From the NCBI GenBank assembly GCA_032164245.1, contig JAVMKO010000169.1:144501-208500 (forward strand): a stretch of 64,000 bases of DNA, written 5' to 3'. The translations under genes were made by a program, and so were the position numbers. This DNA comes from Sternotherus odoratus (lineage: Eukaryota > Chordata > Testudines > Kinosternidae). The notes beneath the pieces were generated by a model, which had not been told where the DNA came from, made no database searches, and was given only the letters and a program-made list of their open reading frames with translations. Numbering within the stretch: the first letter of the stretch is position 1; every line of letters starts with the position of its first letter. This document shows positions 43,801 through 55,800 of this stretch, in pieces.

Positions 43801-46800
43801 CAAGCTGTCACAGGAATTGTCGGCCAGGATGTGGTCTTACCCTGCCAGATCTCCACTGGGATGCAGCCAGACAATATGGAGGTGCAGTGGAAGAAAAATA
43901 TTCAGACACATATAGAGACTGTCTATGTATACAGAGCCTGGACAGGCCAGGATGTCCCAGGGCAGAAATACCAGGGCCGGGCCGCATTGTTGAAGGATGG
44001 ATTCACCACTGGGAATGTGTCTTTAAAGTTGAAGAACGACCGACTGGCTGATAGGGGAACATACAGCTGCATTGTGAAGTCTAACGAGTGGAGCGCTGAT
44101 GCTACAACCGAGCTTCAAATTACAGGTTGGTGATTTCATTGGGCAGGATAAGATTTTACCTGTTCATTATACAGATGTGCAGTGAGAAGAGGGAACAAGG
44201 TGCCTTGTCCCTCTCTGGGACCTGTATAAAGGCCAGGCAAAACTCCAGTCCCTGTCCCTCCCGGTGCCCTGAGGGTGCTGAGCAGGAGGGAGGCCCAAAG
44301 CTCTGCCCCACATGAACCAGCCAGTGGAGCTGCCCAGCTCTGCAAGGGGCTGCAAGCTGCATGTAGCAGCCTGTGTACACCTAGGAGCTCTGGGGTAGGA
44401 CAACTCCCTATTGGCCCCTTACTCTAAACTCTGCCTGTACGGAGCAACTGAGCCCTAAACACACAGAGTATGAAACACTGGGCCTGATTTTCAGTCCTCC
44501 TCAGACTCCTTGTGCTGCACAGGCAGTTTTACTTGTTCTTAAAGTAGGCAGAAATGCCCCCCTCAGAATAGGTCCTGGGCAGGTCTCTGGTTGCCTTAAT
44601 GGCTTTGCACCTAATCAGCACCCAGGCTCCAATAGAAGGGCAAACTGGAATGTACTAGACACCTGGGCAGAGCACAATGGGCAGTGGGTATCTTCTACTT
44701 ACCACAGCCAATGGGGACCAGCTGCTCTAACTTACACCAGAGAGCTGGGCAGGCCTTACCGGTTACCAGAACACAGAGAGAGTGAAGATGGCTTAAAGGC
44801 CTTTCTCTTTTTCTTCCCACGTGCAGAGAGTAGGGAGCTGATAAACAGGTCCAGCCCACTGCAAGCCCCATCTAAGGGCTTGTCTGCACTTCAGTGTAGA
44901 CACATACTATAGCAACAGAAGGGGTTGTTCCATCACTATAGTGAATCCATCTCCCTGAGGGGCGAAAGCTAGATTGACAGAAGAATTCTTGCTAAGGTGA
45001 CCAGACAGCAAGTGTGAAAAATCAGGATGCAGGTGAGGTGTAATAGGAGACTATATAAGAAAAAGACCCATAAATCAGGACTGTCACTATAAAATCGGGA
45101 CATCTGGTCATGCTAATTCTTGCGTCAACCTAGTACTGTCTACACTGGGGCTACACTGTCAATTTTGGTGCAAATCTGAAAACTGGAAAGAGGAAATGGA
45201 GGACATATGGATCTCCTGGCACCTGGAGGGCAGAGATAGCATTGCACTTTCAACTACTTCTATAATTGTCTGTAGATCAAAGATCAAAGAACCAGTTGAT
45301 GGCATGACACCTTTCAGCACAACAATTCCCCCATCTCATATTTGCCCTGTGTCCCAATAGAACTAAAAAATGATGAAACACTGAAAGAGAAAGAAACAAA
45401 GGGAGAATGGAGAATAAGATCTTTCCCCCAAGAAACTTTTGAGAACAACACTGGTAAGTCCGCATTCTTTGTTCTCTAATTTCAATAACATCAAACTATT
45501 TATTATGAGATATTATGAGTGTATAATAATCAAAGGTAAGAACCATTGGTGAACTTCAGTGTGGACACACACTACAGCAACAGAAGGGGTTCTCCCATCA
45601 CTGTAGTGAATCCACCTTCCCGAGAGGCGAAAGCTCGGTTCACAGAAGAATTCTTCCATAAACCTGGTGCTCTCTACACAGCGGTTAGGTCAGCTCAACT
45701 ACACCACTCAAGGGTGTAGATATTTCACCCAACTGAATAATATAGTTGAGTCAACCTAACTTTTGAGAATAGACCTGGCCTGAGTATGCACATTGGCATG
45801 TGGCATTTTGGAGGCCAGGCAGCCATATAACTTGCCATTTATCGTGGAGACTCACCATGATCTGGAATCACCTGATCATGATGCAGTGGATACAACGTAG
45901 TTGGGTTTTCAGAACGCCTTACACAAGTTCCCTCACCCAAAGCTCTTAAGCAAAGTAAACTGTCATGGGATAAGAGAGAAGGTCCTCTCATAGATTGGTA
46001 ACTGGTTTAAAGGCAGGAAAGAAAGGGATGGAATAAGTGATCAGTTTTCACAAGAGAGAGTGGTAAATAATGGGTCATCCAAGGATCTGTTCCGGGACCC
46101 GTGCTGTTCAACAGTTTCATAAATGATCTGGGAAAGGAGGTGAACAGTGAGATGGCAAAATTTGCAGATGTTTATGTTAATTCTGTTTGCTAACATTTTT
46201 ATTATCTCTCTTAGTCTAACTTTGCAAAGCTACACGGCAGACTTGTTGAACTATTTTTTAGCATAACGTAGCATTTCAGTCCCCTGTGTTAATAGATGTA
46301 ATATGACAATTTTTAATGCTGCATCCAATCAATTCCAGAATTTCAGGGCATGTTCTAGATATCCATGGGTAGAATCCTGTCAATTTTGGTGGAAATATGA
46401 AAACTGGAATGGGGAAATGGAGGACACATGGATCACCTAGCACCTGGATAGCACAGCTAGCACTTTCAACCACTTCTGTAAACTCCTCCATCTCATCTTT
46501 TCCTGTGTCCCAAGATAATTTAAAAATGGTGAAACACTGGAAGAGAAAGAAAAGAAGATAGAAAGGAGAATAAGATTGTGGGGGTGGGAAGGTGGGAATG
46601 GGGAGGTATGTGGAGAGAATGGCAAGGAGCTGCACACAGAACCCCTGGGATGGAGGGGGGATGGGGCACTTGGCATCGGGACAGAGTGGAAGGAGGGACA
46701 GACAGAGGCCCTGGCATGGAGAAAGGTCGGGTGGCTGCAGGGAGTAGGAATGGGATGGGGTCCCACAGAAGTTGTGTGGGGATGGAGAGATGCAAGGAGC

Positions 46801-49800
46801 CCCTAATGCATGCAATGAACTCAGCCTGCATACACTACAAACTGTGTGACACCCCCCAATCCCAGTTTACAGGATCTTGAGCAGGGGTCTCAAACATGTT
46901 GCCCGGGGGCCACATGCGGCCCGCAAAGCCCTTCCCTGCGGCCCGCCAAGCTTCCTGGTGCCCCCCTCGCCCCGGTCCCCCCATAGCAGTTTGCAGGACG
47001 GAGGGGCCAGAAGTGGAGGCTTCTCTGTTGCCTGGCTGGGCCGCGCGTTTTTCTAACTCTGGACTTCCTATATTGCTCTTGCTTTGTTTGCCAAACAGCT
47101 GTTGGTGGTGCCTAGCGCTTTCCAGGAGGGAATGGGGAGCTGCGTGCTCAGAGGAGGAGGTGGGGCAGGGGTGGGACCTCTTGGAAGGGGTGGAGTGGGG
47201 GCGGAGCCGGGGCAGCGAGGGCGGGGTGTGTGTCAGTGGTGTGGCCCTCTGGCCAGTGCACTAGTCCTCATGGAAGGGGTGGAGTGGGGGCAGAGCCGGG
47301 GCAGCGAGGGTATGTGTGTGTGTCAGTGGTGCGGCCCTCGGGCCAGTGCACTAGTCCTCATGCAGCCCTCATGGTCATTTGAGTTTGAGACCCCTGATCT
47401 TGTGACATGGGAGGTGCTAAGAACCCACAACTCCCAGAGACTTCATGGTAACCACCAGGAAGCTGGTTAGTGTGTGGGGTCTTTTATTGTTTTATTAAAA
47501 CGATGCTTTCTCAAAACAATGCACTTACTTACCACACTATTTTCCCAAACACACAAAAGAAAAGAAGTGATTAGCTAAAGAACACCAAAAATCTCACCCT
47601 TTCTGCATAGGAAACAGACACAGATGATTCTTACAAGATAGATGAAATATTCATTGTGTCAATGGAAATTATTTGTTTAGGTAATTGTGGGCACACTCTC
47701 TCCTTAACTGAGCCATCTGATCTATTTGCCATCACAGCGTATGTGCACAGTTCTGAGGAAATAATTTGTAAAACATTTTCTTTCTTCTCCCTCCCCCCCA
47801 CCACCCAGAAACCTTAAAGAAGATCATTGGTAAGTCTGCAATCCTTGTTCTCTACTTTCAATACCACCAGAATGTTTATTATGATAGATTATGATATATC
47901 TTCATTTTGTCAATGAAAATTATTTGATTAGTTAATTGTGGGTGGGCACACTCCTTGACTGGGTCATCTCATCTATTTGCCACCCCAGTGCACATATACA
48001 AATGCACAGTTTTAAGGAAACAATTTGTAAAACATTTTCTTTTTTCTCCCTCCCCCCCACCCAGAAACCTTAGAGAAGAAAATTGGTAAGTCTGCATTCC
48101 TTATTCTCTACTTTCAATACCACCAAAATGTTTATGATGATAGATTATGATATATCTTGACTTTAGCAAAGCTTTTGATACGGTATCCCATAGTATTCTT
48201 GCCAGCAAGTTAAAAAAGTATGGATTGGTTGAATGGACCATAAGGTAGATAGAAAGCTGGCTGAATCATTGGTATCAATGTGTAGTGATCAACAGTGCAA
48301 TGTCTAGTCGGCAACTGGTATCAAGCAGAGTGCCCCAGGAGTTGGTCCTGGGGCTGGTTTTGTTCAATAATTTTTTTAATGATCTGGATGATGGGACAGC
48401 TTGCACCCTCAGCAAGTTTACAGATGACACTAAGCTGTGGGGAGAGGTAGATATGCTGGAGGGTAGGGATAGGGTCCAGAGTGATCTAGACAAATTGGAG
48501 GTTTGGGCCAAAAGAAATCTGATGAGGTTCAACAAGGACAATGCAGAGTCCTGCACTTAGGACAGAAGAATCCCATGCACCGCTACAAGATGGGGACCGA
48601 CTGGCCAAGCAGCAGTTCTGGAGAAAAGGACCTGGGGATTACAGTGGATGAGAAGCTGGATATGAGTCAGCAGTGTGCCCTTGTTGCCAAGAAGGCTAAT
48701 GGCATATTGGGCTGCATTAAGCAGGAGCATTGCCAGCAGATTGAGGGAAGTGATTATTCCCCTCTATTCAGCACTGGTGAGGCTACATCTGGAATATTGC
48801 ATCCAGTTTTGCCACCCACACCCCACTACAGAAAGGATGTGGACAACCTGGACAGAGTCCATCAGAGAGCAATGAAAATGATCAGGGGGCTGGGGCACAT
48901 GATTCATGAGAGGCTGAGGGAACTCAGCTTGTTTAGTCTGTAGAAGAGAAGAATAAGGGGCAATTTGACAGTAGCCTTCAACTACCTGAAGGGCGGTGTT
49001 CCAAAGAGGATGGATCTAGGCTGTTCTCAGTGGCGGCAGATGACAGAACAAGGAGTAATGGTCTAAACTTGCAGCGGGGGAGGTTTAGGTTGGATATTAG
49101 GAAACACTATTTCATTAGGAGGGTGGTGAAGCACTGGAATGGTTTACCTAAGGTGGTGGTGAAATCTCCATTCTTAGAATCAGAGAGGTAGCCGTGTTAG
49201 TCTGGAAGTGCAGAAGTGACAAAGTCCTGTGGCACCTTAAACACTAACTAAAGTATTGACTTACTTCCACTGCATGCATCCGACGAAGTGGGTATTAGCC
49301 CACAAAAGCTTATGCTTCAATACTTTAGTTAGTCTTTAAGGTGCCACAGGACTCTTTGTCACTTCTCCATTCTTAGTGGTTTTTAAGGCCCAGCTTGACA
49401 AAGCTTTGGCTGGGATGATTTTGTTGGTATTGGTCCTGCTTTGAGAAGAGGGTTGAACTAGATGACTTCCTGAGATCTCTGCCAAACCTAATCTTCTATG
49501 ATTCTACTAGCGTAAAAGCCCGTGTACACGGGCCAACGGTAACGGCTCACGGCCCCCCCGCTCACTCAGCCCCTCTCCCCCCACTCCAAGAGCCCCCCCC
49601 CACTCGCTCAGCCCCCCTCCCTCACTCCAAGAGCCCCCTCCCCCCGCTCGCTCAGCCCCCCCCCACTTTAAGCCCCCCCCGCTCACTCAGCCCTCCCTCC
49701 CCCCACTCCAAGGGCCCCCTGCCTGCGCCTCCTGCGCCCAGCCACCCTCCTGTCCGCGCTGCCTGCGCTCCCCAAGCCCCCTTATCCAGACCCTGCTTCC

Positions 49801-52800
49801 CTCTCAGCGGCACACGCGCGGCGGCCATGTTGTGCTGCCGAACTACACCTCCCAGCATGCCGTTCGTCTGGGCCGTCTCTACTACACATGACGTCTTCAC
49901 ACAAACTTCCTAGCCTTTTATTATATAGGATGATTATGAGTAATATCATAATAATAAAAGGTAAGAACCATAGGTGAACTGCAGACAACAGCCCTTTTAG
50001 GCACTGGGACAATTTTAAGGAAAGTCAAAAAAGAACAAATGCATGCTGAGAACCTAAAATGAGGGAGTTCTGCAGAGGATATAACACAATTCCTGACCAC
50101 CCAAGCCTAGTTAGTCTGTTTGTGGTCAGGATTTATTTGTGACTTTTGGGGATAAATTTTAGACAATAGCTGTCTGTAATATTGAGGAACAAAAATAATA
50201 AATGAGAAATTATGATGCTCTGCTTGTTTTGAAATTTTGACATGTCTTTTCCCATGTGATCTATTTCATTTGTCAAATAATTTTAATTGTGTTTCCAGCA
50301 AACACATACAACAAAAGACCCCAAATAACCTAGGATCATTCTCTTTCTTTAAAATGGAAAGGCACTACTCAATGAGGACAAATCCACGTGTTGGATCTTT
50401 TCAGAAAATAACCTTTTTTTTCTGTCTTGTTCTACAGAATATATGTTTGAGGTTATCTTAGCCCTACAAATCGTGCTTGGGATTCTTATGAGCGGGAGCA
50501 TCTTCATTTACTGTCATTCAAGTAGGAAAATCTTCCTTCTACATTTCTAGACTGTCTTCATATTTATAATATAAGACCAAATTCTGTATAAATAATGACA
50601 GATAGGCTACTTCTGACCTAAACAAAATAATGTATTCCTCTTTCTTTTTTACTTTTTTTTTATTTTAGTTTTGTCTATTGTTTTCAGGGTGGTGATTTTA
50701 AAGCTGTAACTGATTTTAGGGAAGTGCTAGCCCTGTGTTTTTATTTTTTTTATTTGTTTTATTTTTTCTGTATATTGTAGTGTGTGCAATGGCCTATGGC
50801 TATGATGCTCTATTAAATTACTTGATAATTTAATTTAGCATTAAACGGCAGGGAGTGCAGAGCTGAGAGAAGGGATGTGGGGGTAGCTGGGCTTCTAGTG
50901 GGGAGCATGGAACTGAGAGTGGCTGGAGGGCAGCTGGTGGAAAGCCAGGAGGCAGCTGTGCTCCTGGTGGGGAGTGCGCAGCCGAGTTCTGAGGTGGCTG
51001 CCATGTTTCCAGCAGGATTTGCGATACCAAGGGGGGAGGGGAGCCGTCAGGCTCACAACAGGCTGGAGAGCTGCGAGGGGGAAGCTGGCAGGGACCCATA
51101 GGGTAGCTGGGCTCCCGGCAGAGAGCTGTGAGATGAGCTATGAGCCCTGACTCTCAGCTCCCCACACTGTCCCTCTTAGGTCAGTGGAAGGGCTCATGGT
51201 GAGGGCTCATGTGCACCACTGACCAAAGGAGGGTCATGTGGATATAAACCACTACAGTGGCTGTAAATTGATCTAATGTAGGTTGACTTAAGTGTTTAGT
51301 GTCAACATACTCACAGTGTCTGAGACCTAACGCTGCCTCAGTGGGGCAATATCTTCTTGCTCAAATCCTTTTTGAGTGGTGGTGGTGTGGGGTGGTGACA
51401 ACCCTTCTGGACGTTCTCCAGGAGGAAGGTGGAAGGGAAGAGTTTGTGCTAGAGGATGGGTGTTCCAGGAATCCCAAACACACTATAGGCCTTGATCCTG
51501 GCAATTGTTCCACAAAGCATCAGGGTCTGCCTGGAAGGATGTGGCATTGGGGTCATAATGTGTGGGTATCCTTACGTGTTTTCATCAGGACTGACACACT
51601 GAACTCTTGTCAGGACAAGCAAGGTACCCAGCCAGTGCATGCAACTCATGTCTCTATAGAGCTTTCCTCACCTAGTGTAGAAATGTTTCTTTTTCTGCAT
51701 GATGTAGTTTGTTAAATTGGGAAAGAAAAGGTTATAACTGCAGACCCAGGGCTAGATCCACAAAGGAGTTGAGGCACTTTAGATGCCTACATCCAAAATT
51801 CAGGTCCTCAAAACCCCCTCTCTGCTGCCTGTAATTGTCCAAAGTCCCTCAATACCTGTATTTCCATTGGAAAAGTCCCCATGATGCCTATGTTTATGCT
51901 GCTGGCATATGCAAAGCCACCTAAGTCCTGGAGACCAGGTGCCTAAGCTCACACCTAAGCCTCAGCAGGATAGTCAGACTAGGCATTGCCCACCAGACAA
52001 AATTATGCCAGAACAGGAGGTGTCACTAACACCCTTATAACTGGTTGGATCACTCACTGAAATGTTGGAGACCCAGATTCAACTCCCTTTTCTGACTGAC
52101 AGGAGCAGAGAATTAACATTGGGTTGTAGCCTCTCCACCAACCCCTTTCAGGGGAGCACCCTAACCACTGGAGTATTCTGAGACAAAGATCACAGCCCTG
52201 CTCCTCTCAGTCAGAGATGAGACTTGAATCTAAATCCGTTAGTAAAAGGTGGGATTTAGACCCCTAGCTCTCAGAGAGGACTCATGGCTGTCAGTCCTTA
52301 AGGAATTTTGGCCACTCCCTTCTCCTCAGCATTTCCTACCGGTATTGGCTGACTTAGGCATTTCCCTTCACAGCATGCTGGCTTTCGTGTAGTCCATTCG
52401 TAGGCACTGCACGGGGAGGTGGGGCACCTGGAGATTAGGCACTGCAATGCTGAGTCACAGTACTTTCTGCAGCTAGCTTTAAAATATATATAGTAGTTTT
52501 GTTACCCTGCTAGTTTTGCTATTGTCAGGATTCCCTCCCCACTCTGAACTCTAGGGTAGGGGTCTCCAAACTTTTTTGCTTGTGCACCCCTAGCAGAATT
52601 TTTTTTTGAGGATGCACCTCCACAGGGGAAGCCCCGCCCTAGCCCTGCCCTAGCCCCACCCCCACCCTGCCCTAGCCCCACCCCCATTCACTTCCTCCCA
52701 CTTCCCTCTCCCGACTGCCCCCCTCAGAACCCCTCCCCCTTGTCCCCTGACTGCTCCCTCCTGGGACCCCTGCCCCTGACTGCCGCCCAGGACCCCACCC

Positions 52801-55800
52801 CTTATCTAAGCCTCCCTTCTCCTTGTCCCCTGACTGCCCCCCTGAGTCCCCACCGCCACACCCAGCTCCTTGTGCACGCACCCCAGTTTGCCAACCACTG
52901 CTCTAGGGTACAGATGTGGGGACTCGCATGAAAAAAAAAACAACCCAAGCTTATTTTACCAGCTTAGGTTAAAACTTCCCCAGGCACAAGTTTCTTCTGT
53001 ACCTGGAGGAACACTATGCTGCCACCATCAAGTGTTATTCCAAGAACTAGGGGCAGGGTCACTTGAAGCCCCCTCTCTTTCCCCCAAATCCCCCCAAGCC
53101 TATACCTCTCTCCCTGGGAAAGGCTTGAGAAAAACCCCTCACCAATTCTGCTAGGTGAGCCTGATCCAAAAGACCTGAATCTATACAATGGAAAACAAAG
53201 CAGTCAGTTTCATAAAAATGATTTTCAATTAAAGGAAATGGAGAGAAACAAAAATATCTCTATAGGAATCAGTGGGAAAACATTTTACAATCACAAAAAG
53301 AATCAAAGAAAAACCCACACCCCAGAGGAATTCCTCCCCTCTGCTGAGGTTCAAAGTTACAGAGAAAACACAGGGATATCTCCCTAAAGCATGAAAAATT
53401 CACAATTGAGAAACAAATATAAAACTGATATGCCTTGCCTGGTTACTTACTCTTTGCTAGTTGGAGAATATAGAATTAGATGGAGAGAAGAAAAAGCTTG
53501 TCTGATTCCTCTGAAAGCCCTAGAGTGAATGAAAAAAACAGACAAAGCACATAGACAAAAGCTTCCCTCCCCAAGATTTCAAAGCATCTTTGGTTCCCAT
53601 TGGTTCTCTTGGTCAAGTGCCAACCAGGTTTCTTTTAATTTCTTAACCCCTTACAGGTAAGTAGGAATTCTAGGTTACTTTATGCTTATGACAGCTATCC
53701 TGCTAGGTTATTTCTATTGAATAACACTGAGATCCTGTTTAATAAACACACACCACTCCCTGTCTATAGGGATTTAGAATTTAAGGCTATAGGGTTTTAG
53801 GTAATGAGTAATTGCTATTTGCATCTCCATGGGTGTTTTCATATATTATCTCTTTTATTTTAGGAAGCAGAAGGAGAGATCCTGAAAGAGATAACAAATG
53901 GGGCAGATCAATGTCAAGTCTTGCCAAATATTTATGTTTATTCATAATACATACACACACAGACACACACAGACACACACACACACACAAAAGGTAAGCA
54001 GAAAAAAATACTATTTCTGGTGACTATTCATTTCCCAAACAAGTATGTGACCACTGATTCTTAAATATGGGTCAGTGTGTAGCTGCAGTGTCCCAAGAGC
54101 AAAGAGGAAGGGATTGAACTCAGAAAGGTACCACACTGTATGTTTCAATGAGATAGTTACACTGCCCCTTCCACAAACTGTCCCAGCACAGAGAGGGAGG
54201 GAGGAAGAGACAGACATAAGAACATAAGAACATAAGAACGGCCATACTGGGTCAGACCAAAGGTCCATCTAGCCCAGCATCCTGTCTACCGACAGTGGCC
54301 AATGCCAGGTGCCCCGGAGTGAGTGAACCTAACAGGTATGATCGAGCGATCTCTCTCCTGCCATCCATCACCCCCCTCTGACAGACAGAGGCTAGGGACA
54401 CCATTCATTACCCATCCCGGCTAATAGCCATTTATGGACTTAGCCTCCATGAATTTATCCAGCTCTCTTTTAAACCCTGTTATAGTCCTAGCCTTCACAG
54501 CCTCCTCAGGTAAGGAGTTCCACAGGTTGACTGTGCGCTGTGTGAAGAAGAACTTCCTTTTATTTGTTTTAAACCTGCTGCATGCCAATTTCATTGAATG
54601 GCCCCTAGTTCTTCTATTTTGGGAACAAGTAAATAACTTTTCCTTATTCACTTCCTCCACACCACTCATAATTTTATATACCTCTATCATATCCCCCCTT
54701 AGTCTCCTCTTTTCCAAGCTAAAAAGTCCTAGCCTCCTTAATCTCTCTTCATATGGGACCCGTTCCAAACCCCTAATCATTTTAGTTGCCCTTCTCTGAA
54801 CCTTTTCTAGTGCCAGTATATCCTTTTTGAGATGAGGAGACCACATTTGTATGCAGTATTCAAGATGTGGGCGCACCATGGATTTGTATAAGGGCAATAA
54901 GATATTCTCCGACTTATTCTCTATCCCTTTTTTAATGATTCCTAACATCCTGTTTGCTTTTTTGACCGCCGCTGCACACTGCGTGGATGCCTTCAGAGAA
55001 CTATCCACAATGACTCCCAGGTCTTTTTCCTGATTGGTTGTAGCTAAATTAGCCCCCATCATATTGTATGTATAGTTGGGGTTATTTTTTCCAATGTGCA
55101 TTACTTTACATTTATCCACATTAAATTTCATTTGCCATTTTGTTGCCCAATCACTTAGTTTAGTGAGATCTTTTTGAAGTTCTTCACAGTCTGCTTTGGT
55201 CCTTACTACTTTGAGCAGTTTAGTATCATCTGCAAACTTTGCCACATCACTGTTTACCCCTTCCTCCAAATCATTTATAAATAAGTTGAATAGGATCGGT
55301 CCCAGGACTGACCCTTGGGGAACACCACTAGTTACCCCTCTCCATTCTGAAAAAGTTCCATTTATTCCTACCCTTTGTTCCCTGTCTTTTAACCAGTTTT
55401 CAATCCATGAGAGGATCTTCCCTCTTATCCCATGGCAGCTTAATTTACGTAAGAGCCTTTGGTGAGGGACCTTGTGAGGGGCTTTCTGGAAATCTAAGTA
55501 CACTATGTCCACCGGATCCCTCTTGTCCACATGTTTGCTGACCCCTTCAAAGAACTCTAATAGATTAGTAAGACACGATTTCCCTTTGCAGAAACCATGT
55601 TGACTTTTGCCCAACAATTTATGCTCTTCTATGTGTCTGACAATTTTATTCTTTACTATTGTTTCAACTAATTTTCCCGGTACGGATGTTAGACTGACTG
55701 GTCTGTAATTGCCAGGATCACCTCTAGAGCCCTTTTTAAATATTGGCGTTACATTAGCTATCTTCCAGTCACTGGGCACAGTAGCCGATTTAAAGGATAG

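Larger units (their letters stand above)
47645..48145 (+). repeat. Two tandem copies of a heptad-exon unit, about 255 bp each
   Basis: Each unit contains TCAATG(G/A)AAATTATTTG, a GGGCACACTC block, ATTTGTAAAACATTTTCTT, a pyrimidine tract with CCCCCACCCAG, a 21-nt exon, GTAAGTCTGCA and TACTTTCAATACCACCA. The units have stayed similar across exon and intron, showing that heptad exons multiplied by local tandem duplication. Confidence 0.85.

Noticed and set aside
45361..45453. A 93-nt exon instead of the 21-nt heptad exon
   Set aside because: It is in frame and has an AG at its start, but the pyrimidine tract is weak. Homology to the units at 47.8 and 48.1 kb supports the 45432 acceptor. It is kept only as an alternative.
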